Notes under the pieces: model-generated
The model's input: the letters and a program-made list of their open reading frames with translations, nothing else
Database searches by the model: none
Told to the model about the DNA's origin: nothing
Part shown: piece by piece, positions 24,491-33,701 of the stretch
Numbering within the stretch: position 1 is the stretch's first letter
Layout of the letters: every line of letters begins with the position of its first letter
Position numbers and translations under genes: made by a program
NCBI RefSeq assembly: GCF_009674585.1
Contig: NZ_WKJP01000001.1
Location: 2,232,001 to 2,296,000, forward strand
Reading direction: 5' to 3'
Length of the DNA stretch: 64,000 nucleotides
Source of the DNA: Haloferax marinisediminis
GTDB taxonomy: Archaea; Halobacteriota; Halobacteria; Halobacteriales; Haloferacaceae

Positions 24491-24972
24491 GGCGACACAG
24501 AGAGCCGGTCGTCGTCGTCGCCGTCGCCGAGTTCGATGCCCTCCTCTTTGTAGGAGTCCATCACGAAGTGCGTCACCGTCTTGGTGACCTCGGGAATGGG
24601 CGCGATGCGCTCGGAGACGAAGTTCGAGACGTCGTGCATCGAGTCGCCTTCGACTTCGATGAAGAAGTCGTAGTCACCCGAGACGAGTCGAAGCGTCGCG
24701 ACTTCGGGGAACCGCGCGATACGACGGGCAATCTGTTCGTACCCCGTCTCGCGGTCGAGTTCGACGTCGACTTCGACTTGCGCGCGCACCCGCTCTTCGT
24801 CCACGCGGTCCCAGTCGACGACCGCCTGATAGCCTCGGATGACTCCGTCGTCTTCGAGTTCTTCGAGCGCTGCTGCCACTGCATCGGCGTCTGCGCCCAG
24901 TTGTCGGGCAATGTCGTCTACACTCTCTCGAGCGTCGTGACGCAGCAGGTCGAGCAGTGACTGCTTGTCCAT
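24487..24972 (-). CDS. Lrp/AsnC family transcriptional regulator
   Basis: A 161-residue regulator. The N-terminal HTH is MDKQSLLDLLRHDARESVDDIARQLGADADAVAAALEELEDDGVIRGYQAVVDW. The C-terminal RAM ligand-binding domain has VRAQVEVDVELDRETGYEQIARRIARFPEVATLRLVSGDYDFFIEVEG. The tail is very acidic. The start at 24972 is the standard family start, and a TATA-like CATTTTACTG lies about 25 bases upstream on the minus strand. It is co-transcribed and coupled with the aminotransferase (ATGA overlap), a common arrangement for local amino-acid control. Confidence 0.93.
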   Translation of the reverse strand: MDKQSLLDLLRHDARESVDDIARQLGADADAVAAALEELEDDGVIRGYQAVVDWDRVDEERVRAQVEVDVELDRETGYEQIARRIARFPEVATLRLVSGDYDFFIEVEGDSMHDVSNFVSERIAPIPEVTKTVTHFVMDSYKEEGIELGDGDDDDRLSVSP

Positions 24973-25117
24973 GGACAGTCCGTTGCAGTCATCAGTAAAA
25001 TGGTTTGCCCAATCGCGATGATTTGTCGTGATATTTTGTGACGGTCTCTCAGTATCGACGCCACCGGAGTCACGCCGCGACACAAACTATTCTAGTCGGG
25101 ACTGAGAGGTGCGTGCT

Positions 25118-25729
25118 ATGGAGACAGAATTCGATTGGCTCACCCTCGATACCGACGAGGAGGTTCTCTGGGCGGACACCCCGCACCCGTACAGCCTCGT
25201 CTCGGTACTCATCATCGGCATCCCGCTCTCGTTTTTCCTCATCGGGATTCCCATCCTCGTCGGTGGGTATCTCTCGTTCAAGAACACGAACTACGTCGTC
25301 ACCTCCGATGCGCTCTACAGGAAGACGGGCGTCCTCTCGCGGAACGTCCAGCGTATCGAGTTCGACAAGGTCCAAGACACCTCGTACAGCCAGACGTTCT
25401 TCGGCGCGCAGTTCGGCTACGGGTCGGTGAACATCAGCACTGCAGGAGGAAGCGGTATCGAGATGAGTTTCCAGAACGTCGCGGAACCCCAGTCGCTCCA
25501 GACGCTCGTCAACGAGCGAATCAAACGACGCGGCGGCCGTGACGCCGATGCAGACGGCAAAGCTGCCGTCCTCGACGACATCCTCACCGAACTCCGTGCG
25601 ATTCGGGCGGCAGTCGAGGACGACGGCGAGACGCACACGGAGTCCGCGACGGCATCGACAGACGACACGTCCGAGTCGGTCGAACCGAACGACTTCGACT
25701 TCGATTCGTCGGTGACGGACGAGCGATGA
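25118..25729 (+). CDS. PH-domain (bPH2/YdbS-like) membrane protein
   Basis: A 203-residue protein. A short N-terminus (LDTDEEVLWADTPHPYSLV) leads to two close membrane segments (VSVLIIGIPLSFFLIGIPILVGGYLSF, about 27-55). A bacterial-type PH domain follows (YVVTSDALYRKTGVLSRNVQRIEFDKVQDTSYSQTFFGAQFGYGSVNISTAGG, about 62-125) and then an acidic, probably disordered C-terminus. The function of these proteins is largely unknown; membrane signalling or stability is suggested. It overlaps its paralogue downstream by 4 bases (ATGA). Confidence 0.88.
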   Translation: METEFDWLTLDTDEEVLWADTPHPYSLVSVLIIGIPLSFFLIGIPILVGGYLSFKNTNYVVTSDALYRKTGVLSRNVQRIEFDKVQDTSYSQTFFGAQFGYGSVNISTAGGSGIEMSFQNVAEPQSLQTLVNERIKRRGGRDADADGKAAVLDDILTELRAIRAAVEDDGETHTESATASTDDTSESVEPNDFDFDSSVTDER

Positions 25730-26256
25730 GCGTCGACGACTGGATGGCCCGGGGAGCGGACGAAACGGTCGTCTGGGAGGGGCGACCACGCATTCAGACG
25801 ATTCTTCCGTCTATCGGCGTCGGCGTCGTCGTGGCCGGCGGTGCGCTCGCCGCAGCGACAACCATCGACGAACCACTCGTCGGACTGCTCGCGCTCTTCG
25901 GACTCCTCTTTCCTGTCTGGTCGTACCTCCGCGTCACCAACACACGATTCGTCGTCACGAACCGCGCACTGTACCGGAAGACTGGCGTCTTCTCGCGGAC
26001 CGTCCAGCGCGTCTCTCTCGACCGGGTGCAGAACAGCACCTTCTCGCAGGGTATCACCGGGTCGCTGTTCGACTACGGCACAGTGTCTGTCGAAGCCGCA
26101 GGTGGCGGAGAGATACAGTTCGAGGACGTGGACGACCCACGAGAAGTTCGCACCGTGATAGACGGGCGCCTCGGCCGCGACGAACTGCCGGGGACCGTCG
26201 AACAGTGGACTGCCGTCCTCGACGAGGTTCGCGCGCTCCGAACTGCGCTGGAATAG
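25726..26256 (+). CDS. PH-domain (bPH2/YdbS-like) membrane protein, paralogue
   Basis: A 176-residue protein with the same architecture as its neighbour. The sequence begins DDWMARGADETVVWEGRPRIQ; two TM segments lie at about 28-60 (ILPSIGVGVVVAGGALAAAT, LLALFGLLFPVWSYL). A PH domain follows with RFVVTNRALYRKTGVFSRTVQRVSLDRVQNSTFSQGITGSLFDYGTVSVEAAG. The shared RKTGV(L/F)SR...VQR pattern shows the pair arose by duplication. The two are translationally coupled and probably act as a heteromer. Confidence 0.88.
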   Translation: MSVDDWMARGADETVVWEGRPRIQTILPSIGVGVVVAGGALAAATTIDEPLVGLLALFGLLFPVWSYLRVTNTRFVVTNRALYRKTGVFSRTVQRVSLDRVQNSTFSQGITGSLFDYGTVSVEAAGGGEIQFEDVDDPREVRTVIDGRLGRDELPGTVEQWTAVLDEVRALRTALE

Positions 26257-26280
26257 CGACTCCAGAACGGTCGTCGTCGG

Positions 26281-27072
26281 TCACTCTCCCTTTGGATTCG
26301 GCAGCCCGTGAGCGCTCTCGATGAGTTCTCCGAGCCGTTGGACGAAGCGAGCGGCAGGCGCGCCGTCGACGACATCGTGGTCGAACGTCACCGTGAGGTC
26401 GAGGAACTCTCGCGTGCTGAGTTCTCCGTCGACGAGTCTCGGTTTTCTGCTGATGCCACCAACGGTCAGTTGGACTGTGTAGTTCGTCGGCGTGACTGCC
26501 CACCCACCCCCGTTCCCAAACATTCCAACGGAAGTCACGCTGACAGTCCCCGCCATCGACTTCCACCGCCGGGGGAACAACTGTGGCAGACGCCACACGT
26601 GTCGCCGGATAACCCCTGGCAGTCGGAGTGCCAGCGTACTCCACCGTGAGAGTTCTGTCGGGTCTGGTGACTCCTGTGCAGTTCGTATCTCGTCGTGGAT
26701 AGAGTGGATCGACCGCCGATTGGCCGCTCTGATGACGTGCGGGACGCCGATTCGACTCCCCTGAATCGTCGTCTCGACGAGGACGTTCACGTCCACGTCG
26801 GCGAAGACGTGAACCCGACCACGCCAATCGCGATACGCGTTGATGTGTGGGTGGTCGTCGATGGCCTGTGCGAGACAGAACACAATGAAACCGGTGAACG
26901 AAATCTGTTCCCCCGTCTCCTCCTCGTTGGTCTCGATGCGGTCTCTCGCCTCGGTCACGTCGAGTTCGACGAGGCCGTGAACGGTGCTTCTCCGGCCCGC
27001 CATTCGCATGTAATCGACCGTCCCACGTCGACGGAGAGGGAGTGGTTCGAGACGGTCTCCTCGCGTTCCCAT
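26281..27072 (-). CDS. Stand-alone 2-oxoacid dehydrogenase E2-type acyltransferase catalytic domain
   Basis: A 263-residue protein that corresponds only to the catalytic core of lipoyl E2 enzymes. The conserved C-terminal motif is FDHDVVDGAPAARFVQRL (catalytic His 232, Asp 236), with the central VDVNVLVETTIQGSRIGVPHVIRAANRRS and the strand GTVSVTSVGMFG. There is no lipoyl domain, no peripheral-subunit-binding domain, and no E1 or E3 gene nearby, so its acyl donor is unlikely to be the usual lipoyl arm. The ATG at 27072 is chosen; an ATG three codons upstream is also possible. The true substrate is unknown. Confidence 0.85.
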   Translation of the reverse strand: MGTRGDRLEPLPLRRRGTVDYMRMAGRRSTVHGLVELDVTEARDRIETNEEETGEQISFTGFIVFCLAQAIDDHPHINAYRDWRGRVHVFADVDVNVLVETTIQGSRIGVPHVIRAANRRSIHSIHDEIRTAQESPDPTELSRWSTLALRLPGVIRRHVWRLPQLFPRRWKSMAGTVSVTSVGMFGNGGGWAVTPTNYTVQLTVGGISRKPRLVDGELSTREFLDLTVTFDHDVVDGAPAARFVQRLGELIESAHGLPNPKGE

Positions 27073-27246
27073 GCAGTTCATACGACGGCGAACTGCATAC
27101 CTCTTGACACCAGCAGGTGTCGAAGCTATCGCGAGACGCGGTCACGTACGGGAAAAGAAGCGAGTCGTGACGGGGTCCAGTTGCTCGTTCTCGTCGATTC
27201 AGGCAGCAGAAGATAACAGGTGGGTCGCCTGTCGCCTGCGAGGCCG

Positions 27247-28701
27247 TCAGTCGTCTGCCGGACTCGTGGCGGCGGCACCCGAACTCGTCGCATTCCCGGA
27301 GAAACCGATTCCAGCGGCGACGAAGGCGAACAAGACGAGCGGTGAGAGGTAACCGAAGAAGTAGTACGGGGCGTACGAGAGCGTGGCAACACCGAGAACG
27401 CCCGACATGTACGCGCCACCGGCGTGCCACGGGAAGAGTGCACCCGTCGGGGTTCCTGCGGACTCGATGGCCTGCGAGAGGTCCGAACTGTCGAGGCCGA
27501 ACTCGTCGTAGGTGTTCCGGAGCGTCATGCCGGGGACGACGATGCTCATGTACTGTTGGGCCGTGAGCGCGTTGGTCAGAATCGCGGAGGCACCCGTCGC
27601 GGCGACGAGCGACCCGGTGTTTTTGACACCTTGTTCGAGGCGGTGTGCGAGCACGGCGAGGACACCAGTCTGTTCGAGGAGGCCGCCGAGCGTCAGTGCG
27701 GCGACGACGATGGCGATGGTCCACGCGGACCCGGAGACGCCACCGGCGGCGAGGAGACTGTTGACGAGTTCAGACCCGGTTTCGGGGCTGGTTCCGCGCA
27801 TGAAGACCTGCCACGCCGTGACGAACGTGGTACCTTGGACGAGGAGACTCGTGAAGGCGCCTGCGAAGGCACCGGCGAGGAGCACGTTGAGCGCGGGGTA
27901 TCCCGCGGCGGCGAGGCCGAAGGTGACGGCGAGTGGGATGAACGCGAGGAGCGAGATGTTGTACGAGGAGGTGAGTGCAGTCTGAATCTCGGTGATTTGG
28001 CCGGCAGGAATCGCCCCGGAGAAGCCGAGACTGAGGACGACGAAGCCAACGACAGAGAGTCCGAACGCGATGAGCGTCCCGTTGCGCATCGCTCGGATGT
28101 GGTCGTAGAGGTCGGTGTTCGTGACCGCAGCAGCGAGATTGGTCGTGTCCGAGAGGGGTGACTGCTTGTCACCCGCGTAGGCACCAGTGAGGATTGCACC
28201 GGCGGTCATCGGCTCGGGGACGCCGAGTCCAGAGCCGATGCCGATGAACGCGACACCGAGAGTGCCGACGGCAGTCCACGACGAACCGATGGCGAAGGTG
28301 GTGATGCCGACGAGGATGGCCGTTGCGGGCAGGAAGATTTCCGGCGAGAGCAGGTCGAGGCCGAAGTACATCAGCGTCGGAATCGTCCCTGCGGACACCC
28401 ACGTCGCGACGACGCCGTAGATGACGAACAGAATCAACACTGCCTGCAGGCCCATCGACAGACTTCGTTCGATACCCTCGTAGAGGTCGGTCCAGGTGTA
28501 TCCCCAGACGTAGCGACCGAGGAGGCCGACGAGTGCGATACTCCAGATGAGCGGAATGTGTGGGTCGAGTTTCAGCCACGCCGAGCCGAGGCCGAGGAAC
28601 GCGACGAGCCCGACGACCGGAATGAGCGCTTGGAGGAAACTTGGGCGCTTCTCCGGCGAGAGGTCGTCGAACGACCGTGGCGTGTAACTATCAGTTCCCA
28701 T
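27247..28701 (-). CDS. nhaC: Na+/H+ antiporter NhaC family
   Basis: A 484-residue polytopic protein with about 11-12 membrane segments. The characteristic NhaC stretches are SWTAVGTLGVAFIGIGSGLGVPEPMTAGAILTGAYAGDKQSPLSDTTNLAAAVTNTDLYDHIRAM, TNALTAQQYMSIVVPG and ESAGTPTGALFPWHAGGAYM. It exports Na+ in exchange for protons, expected in a high-salt organism. An AT-rich region (28702-28800) separates it from the divergent VWA/MoxR operon and probably holds both promoters. Confidence 0.93.
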   Translation of the reverse strand: MGTDSYTPRSFDDLSPEKRPSFLQALIPVVGLVAFLGLGSAWLKLDPHIPLIWSIALVGLLGRYVWGYTWTDLYEGIERSLSMGLQAVLILFVIYGVVATWVSAGTIPTLMYFGLDLLSPEIFLPATAILVGITTFAIGSSWTAVGTLGVAFIGIGSGLGVPEPMTAGAILTGAYAGDKQSPLSDTTNLAAAVTNTDLYDHIRAMRNGTLIAFGLSVVGFVVLSLGFSGAIPAGQITEIQTALTSSYNISLLAFIPLAVTFGLAAAGYPALNVLLAGAFAGAFTSLLVQGTTFVTAWQVFMRGTSPETGSELVNSLLAAGGVSGSAWTIAIVVAALTLGGLLEQTGVLAVLAHRLEQGVKNTGSLVAATGASAILTNALTAQQYMSIVVPGMTLRNTYDEFGLDSSDLSQAIESAGTPTGALFPWHAGGAYMSGVLGVATLSYAPYYFFGYLSPLVLFAFVAAGIGFSGNATSSGAAATSPADD

Positions 28702-28909
28702 CGTAGTTCGACAAATAACTTCGGAGCATAAAATTGTGTTGTGTTATAATTCAAGCGCATTGTTATGCAATGTCGTATTTACTATTGACAGGAAAATGTT
28801 TTCTAGTAATATTCTTCGAGCTGTTCTGTCCTCGATTGTTGACAGTCTTCTGTACGAGAACATGTCAACGAGGGAAAGTTCAATGCCCGTAGCGCGCGAG
28901 GACATGAGC

Positions 28910-30706
28910 ATGGTCCTCGACGAGTTCTTCTTAGCCCCTCTCGGACTCGTAGCGCTCCTCGGCGCTATCCCCCTCATCGTTCTCTATCTTCTGCGGCCGG
29001 AGCCGGCCCGGCGGACCCTCCCAACCTTTCGGTTCCTCGCAGAGACAGCAGGGCGAACCGCATCGAATCCAATCTTCGACCGACTGCTCCGAAGTCTGCT
29101 CCTTCTCATCCAACTCCTCGCAATCGTCACGTTGGTCGTGTCGCTTGCGACGCCGTACGTTCTCGTCCCGGAGGCAGAGACTGTCTCCGAGACGGTTCTT
29201 GTTCTCGACACGAGTGCGAGTATGGCGGTCCGTGACAACGGTGGGACGCGATTCGACAAGGCGCTCAGCGCCGCGCGTGACGAAGTGACTGGAACTACGT
29301 CCGTCGTCGCAGCCTCCTCGTCCGCTGATGTCGTGGTCAGGCGTGGGAGCAGCATCGACGCGAGAGCAGCACTCGACGGACTCACCGTGACCGACTCACC
29401 GGGAGACCTCCGCACGGCGGTCACGACAGCAACGTCGATTGCCGGCGAAGACGCCCGTATCGTCGTCCTCAGCGACTTCGCGGACGACTCACCGTGGGCA
29501 GACGCCGTTCGTGAGGCCCGCGCGAGAGGACTCGTCGTGGAACTCCAGCAGTTCGCCGGTGGCGGCGAGAACAACGTCGGTATCGTCGACCGGCGCTTCT
29601 CGGGGACGAACGTCACCGTCACCGTGAAAAACTACAGAGACACGCCAGCCACACGCACGGTCTCACTCGCCGGGACGAGCCGACAGGTCGAACTCGCCGC
29701 TGGTGACGTGGCGACTGCGACGCTTCCGGTTCCAGCGGGCGGTGGACGCGTCACGCTCTCACCGAGCGATAGCTTCGCCACCGACGACGAGTTGTACATC
29801 GCGGCACCGGAAGACGAGTCCATAGACGTACTCGTCCTCACGAACGACGAGAACGAGTACCTCACTGCGGCGCTGTCGGTCATCCCTGAGGTATCGCTGA
29901 CGGTCGACAACCCGCCGACGAGTATCACCTCGTCGTACGACGTCATCATCTACAGTAACGTCAACCCTGGTCGCATACTCAGGAGTAACGTCGATGCCGG
30001 ACGTGATACCCTCGCTGATGGCGGCGGCGTTGCGATTCAGGCCCAAGAAGAGCCACCGAACTATGGCGACCTCCTCCTCGTCTCTCCGGAGCGAATCGGA
30101 ACGACTCCGACGATCAGGTCCGTCGAAGCGCACGAACTGACTCGGGACATCACCTTCCCCCCACCGACCGAGTACGTCGTTGGGTCCCTCCAAGATGGTG
30201 AGTCGCTGGTGACGGCGACCGATGGCACGTCACTCATCGCCATCTCGGAACGCGGAGAAGGTCGCCTCGTCTACTATGGGTTCATCGAAGAGCAGTCGGC
30301 GTTCAAGTTCAACTACCAGTATCCGGTGTTCTGGAAACGCACCGTCTTCTATCTCGCCGGGCGCTCGACACTTGGTGAACTGAACCAACCGACGGGTGGG
30401 TCTATCGGAGCCAGTCCGAATCAGACGGTCGAGGGGCCGTCTGGAGAGATTACCGGCCCTGAGGTACGACTCGCTGATGCGGGGTTCTACCGCGTTGGAA
30501 ACGAGCGGGTCGCCGCGTCACTCCTCAGTGAGTCCGAGTCCGACGTGGTCGCACCCCCGTTGACGGGTGAGAACGCGCCAGCAAACTTCCCGACACGAGT
30601 CGAAGAACGACTGGTTCCTGACGCGTTGACCGAGTGGGCGGTCCTCGTCGCACTCGGCGCTACGCTCGTCGAACTGGGCTACCTGCGTCGTCGAGGTGAC
30701 CTCTGA
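28910..30706 (+). CDS. BatA-type membrane protein with VWA domain
   Basis: A 598-residue protein. The N-terminal aerotolerance/BatA helix region (FFLAPLGLVALLGAIPLIVLYLLRP, then RRTLPTFRFL) is followed by a second TM at about 62-84. A VWA domain has the MIDAS DTSAS (Asp 100, Ser 102, Ser 104), and a C-terminal TM lies at about 570-590 with a cytoplasmic YLRRRGDL tail. The middle (about 190-560) is extracytoplasmic and beta-rich. GAGG at 28898-28901 lies 8 bases before ATG 28910, which decides the start; other in-frame ATGs (28883, 28904) are possible. It is first of a six-gene overlapping operon ending with MoxR and DUF58. Confidence 0.85.
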   Translation: MVLDEFFLAPLGLVALLGAIPLIVLYLLRPEPARRTLPTFRFLAETAGRTASNPIFDRLLRSLLLLIQLLAIVTLVVSLATPYVLVPEAETVSETVLVLDTSASMAVRDNGGTRFDKALSAARDEVTGTTSVVAASSSADVVVRRGSSIDARAALDGLTVTDSPGDLRTAVTTATSIAGEDARIVVLSDFADDSPWADAVREARARGLVVELQQFAGGGENNVGIVDRRFSGTNVTVTVKNYRDTPATRTVSLAGTSRQVELAAGDVATATLPVPAGGGRVTLSPSDSFATDDELYIAAPEDESIDVLVLTNDENEYLTAALSVIPEVSLTVDNPPTSITSSYDVIIYSNVNPGRILRSNVDAGRDTLADGGGVAIQAQEEPPNYGDLLLVSPERIGTTPTIRSVEAHELTRDITFPPPTEYVVGSLQDGESLVTATDGTSLIAISERGEGRLVYYGFIEEQSAFKFNYQYPVFWKRTVFYLAGRSTLGELNQPTGGSIGASPNQTVEGPSGEITGPEVRLADAGFYRVGNERVAASLLSESESDVVAPPLTGENAPANFPTRVEERLVPDALTEWAVLVALGATLVELGYLRRRGDL

Positions 30707-33084
30707 TGACGCTCATCGCGTGGACGACCGAACTGGGAGACATCACGGTCGGGTTAGAGCGCCCGCTGTTCCTCGTCGTCTTCCCGGTCGCAGTCGCCCT
30801 CACGTGGGTCCTCATCTTCCGCGGGGCGACGGGTACTGCGGGGGTCCGGTCACGACGACTCCTGTTCGCGTCACGTCTGTTCGTCGCACTCTTGTTGGTC
30901 GTCGCAGCGGCGGGCCCGTACACAGTCGCGACCAGACAGACCGACGGAGACCCGCGAGTGACGCTCCTCGTCGACGAATCCGACAGTATGGACGTCTCGT
31001 CTAGCATAGCGTCGAAACTGGCGGACGATATCGAAGCAGAGGGCGTCCCCGTGACCGTGTCTACCGTCGCACGAGGTGACGAATCGGCGCTTGGTGAGGC
31101 GTTGGCGGCAAATCTCCGTCCCGGTGGGACCGTCGTCCTCGTCTCTGATGGGCAGGTGACGAGAGGACGGAGTCTCGCCTCTGCCGCCACGTTAGCCCGC
31201 GACCTGAACGCGACGGTGAGTGCTGTCCCACCGACGACGACCGAGACCGAACAGTACGTCTCGCTGAGTGGCCCCGCAAAGACGAGCGTCGGCGTCGACA
31301 ACGCCTTCCTCGCGCAGGTTAGTGGTGTCGTCCCGGATGAGGCAGAAGACATCGAGGTCGTTCTCGAAATCGACGGCGAGGAAGTCAGACGCGAGACACT
31401 CCCGTCGTCGGGTGGGAGCATCCAATTCACACGCTCGTTCAACACGACCGGTGTCCACCGCATCACTGCCAGCATCGACAGCGACGACGAGTTCGAGCGG
31501 AACAACGAGTTCCACAAGTCGGTCCGGGTCGTCGAACCGCCCAAGATTCTGTACGTCTCTCGAACCTCGTTCCCGTTCCGGGCGTACCTCTCTGAACTGT
31601 ACGAAGTTGACACCGCCGACCGAGTTCCCTCTGACCTCTCGCGGTACCACGCCGTCGTCCTCCAGGATATGAACGCCAACGACGTTGGAAACGTGGACAC
31701 GCTCCAGCGATTCGTCATCGACGGCGGTGGACTCCTCGTCGTCGGTGGCCGGAACTCCTTCGAGAACGGTGAGTACGACGGGTCGAGTCTGGCGTCGATG
31801 CTCCCCGTGACGACCGGAGAGGGTGCATCACAGAGTACGAACCTCGTCTTCGCAATCGACGTGTCCGGGAGTGCAGAGTCGGGGATGCGCGTCCAAAAGA
31901 GCGTGGCGCTCGACGCACTCGACCAACTCGGTGACGACAACCAAGTGGGCATCGTCGGGTTCAACTACCGCGCGTACGAGGTTGCGCCACTTCGCCCAAT
32001 CGGCTCGAACCGGGAGTCGACTGCCGACCTCATCCGGCGACTCGAATCCGGCGGTGCGACGGACATCGCCGTCGGTCTCAAAGGCGCTGCACAGCAACTC
32101 GGTGAACGACGGGGGACGGTCATCCTCATCAGTGACGGCCACGACCGATTCGAGGACGCGGCAACCGTCGCGGACCAACTCGGTCGGAGTGGCGTTCGTG
32201 TCATCACCATCGGTACCGGCCCGAGTCCGAACGAACAGACGCTCCGCGAAATCGCGCGGGCGTCGGGTGGAAACTACCTCCGTGCCGACGAGACGAACCG
32301 CCTCCGAATCCTCTTCGGCGGCGCGAACCGTCAGTACGCCGGCGACGGACTGACCATCGTCGACCAGAACAACTTCGTCACCGCCGGCGTGGAGCTGACG
32401 TCGAACCCTGGAAACGTCAACGACGTGGCCATCAGACGCGGTGCGGACTTCCTCGTGGCGGCAGACGATGGAACGCCCGCCGTCGCCACGTGGCGTTACG
32501 GCCTCGGCCGTGTTGCGACCATCACGTCCTACGGCGCAGACGGGTCACTCGATGGCCTCCTCAGTCGACCGGATTCGTTGCTCCTCACGAAGTCGACGAA
32601 CTACGTCATCGGCGACCCCGAGCGCAAGGCGTCTGGCGTGACTGACGTGCGCGACACCCGCGTCGGGTCGCCCGTGACCGTCGTCTACCGCGGCGAGGCA
32701 CGACCTGAAGACACGGAGAACGTCACGTTCTCGGCGGTGAGCCCGGGAGTCTACGAGGCGACTATCGTCCCCACAGAACAGGGCTACCAAGACGTACTCG
32801 ACAGCGCGTTCGCAGTGAACTACCCTGTCGAGTACGGCGGATTCGGAACGTCGACGCAACTCGCCGCCGCCGTCGCCGACACCGGTGGGAGTCTCTACTC
32901 CCCGAGTGATGCCGCCGAAATAGCCACGTCTGCTCGCGACAATGCATCAGGTGTGAAACCCGTTCGCGACGACTGGGCGATCTACTTCGTCCTGTTTGCC
33001 TTCCTCGTATACCTCTCAGAGGTGCTCCTCCGGCGAGTTCAAGTGTACCGAGGGCGAACCCAAAGTGAAGGTGGTTTGATATGA
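30706..33084 (+). CDS. Large membrane protein with two VWA domains and a GATase1-like region
   Basis: A 792-residue protein. TM helices lie at about 19-38 and 52-72. A first VWA-like segment has VDESDS (Asp 90, Ser 92, Ser 94). A beta domain with CARDB-like features is next (LAQVSGVVPDEAEDIEVVLEIDGEEV), then a class I amidotransferase-like Rossmann region without catalytic Cys (ILYVSRTSFPFRAYLSELYEVD...FVIDGGGLLVVGGRN). A second VWA domain has DVSGS (Asp 385) and GGATDIAVGL, and a final TM lies at about 755-775. Its ATG shares one base with the stop of the upstream gene, so the pair is coupled. Confidence 0.85.
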   Translation: MTLIAWTTELGDITVGLERPLFLVVFPVAVALTWVLIFRGATGTAGVRSRRLLFASRLFVALLLVVAAAGPYTVATRQTDGDPRVTLLVDESDSMDVSSSIASKLADDIEAEGVPVTVSTVARGDESALGEALAANLRPGGTVVLVSDGQVTRGRSLASAATLARDLNATVSAVPPTTTETEQYVSLSGPAKTSVGVDNAFLAQVSGVVPDEAEDIEVVLEIDGEEVRRETLPSSGGSIQFTRSFNTTGVHRITASIDSDDEFERNNEFHKSVRVVEPPKILYVSRTSFPFRAYLSELYEVDTADRVPSDLSRYHAVVLQDMNANDVGNVDTLQRFVIDGGGLLVVGGRNSFENGEYDGSSLASMLPVTTGEGASQSTNLVFAIDVSGSAESGMRVQKSVALDALDQLGDDNQVGIVGFNYRAYEVAPLRPIGSNRESTADLIRRLESGGATDIAVGLKGAAQQLGERRGTVILISDGHDRFEDAATVADQLGRSGVRVITIGTGPSPNEQTLREIARASGGNYLRADETNRLRILFGGANRQYAGDGLTIVDQNNFVTAGVELTSNPGNVNDVAIRRGADFLVAADDGTPAVATWRYGLGRVATITSYGADGSLDGLLSRPDSLLLTKSTNYVIGDPERKASGVTDVRDTRVGSPVTVVYRGEARPEDTENVTFSAVSPGVYEATIVPTEQGYQDVLDSAFAVNYPVEYGGFGTSTQLAAAVADTGGSLYSPSDAAEIATSARDNASGVKPVRDDWAIYFVLFAFLVYLSEVLLRRVQVYRGRTQSEGGLI

Positions 33085-33701
33085 GCTCCATCGGCCGACC
33101 CCTGAATCTGGGCCTCGTCACCCTCGTCGTCCTCCTGACCGCTGGTACCGTCGGTGCAACGATGTTCTACCAGTACTCCGTCGACTCGCTCGACCAACAA
33201 AACGAGCAGTTGCGCGAGCAAAACGAGGCGCTCGAAAACGACCTCTCACAGACACAAGAGAACCTGTCGGCGGCCAATTCAGAACTGGCGGAACTGAACA
33301 CCAGTCTCGAACGGACACGAGGCGACGTCTCGCAGGTCTCGACGAATCTCGAAGACACCGAGGCTCGACTCGAAGCGACACAGACCGAACTCGAGTCGAC
33401 CCAGTTACTCCTCCAGAAGTCTGAAGAAGAACTCACCCAGTCGCGGAACCGAATCGACGCCCTCGTCGCCGACTTGAACGACCGGAGAGCGATTCAATCC
33501 CGACTCGAAGACGAGCTCAACGACCTCGAACGAGTGAACGACGACCTCCAAAGGGCGAACGACGACCTCGAAACGCAGATCAACAGCCTCGAGACCGATA
33601 TCGACGACCTCCAGCGGCAGGTCGACGACCTCGAATCCGACCTTCGGTCGGCGTGTGCCGCGATAGAGGGCGAGAAACCTCCTGCATGTGATGGCGTCTA
33701 A
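33081..33701 (+). CDS. Membrane-anchored coiled-coil protein
   Basis: A 206-residue protein with one N-terminal TM helix (LGLVTLVVLLTAGTVGATMFY, about 9-29). An almost uninterrupted coiled coil follows from about 35 to 195, with heptad-like Leu/Asn/Asp/Glu repeats (ALENDLSQTQENLSAANSELAEL, DDLQRANDDLETQINSLETDI). A short CAAIEGEKPPACDGV end carries two cysteines. Probably the coil lies outside, anchored by the helix. It is inserted in the VWA/MoxR operon between the second VWA protein (4-base overlap) and the next membrane protein (11-base overlap), so it is likely a structural partner of that system. Confidence 0.85.
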   Translation: MSSIGRPLNLGLVTLVVLLTAGTVGATMFYQYSVDSLDQQNEQLREQNEALENDLSQTQENLSAANSELAELNTSLERTRGDVSQVSTNLEDTEARLEATQTELESTQLLLQKSEEELTQSRNRIDALVADLNDRRAIQSRLEDELNDLERVNDDLQRANDDLETQINSLETDIDDLQRQVDDLESDLRSACAAIEGEKPPACDGV

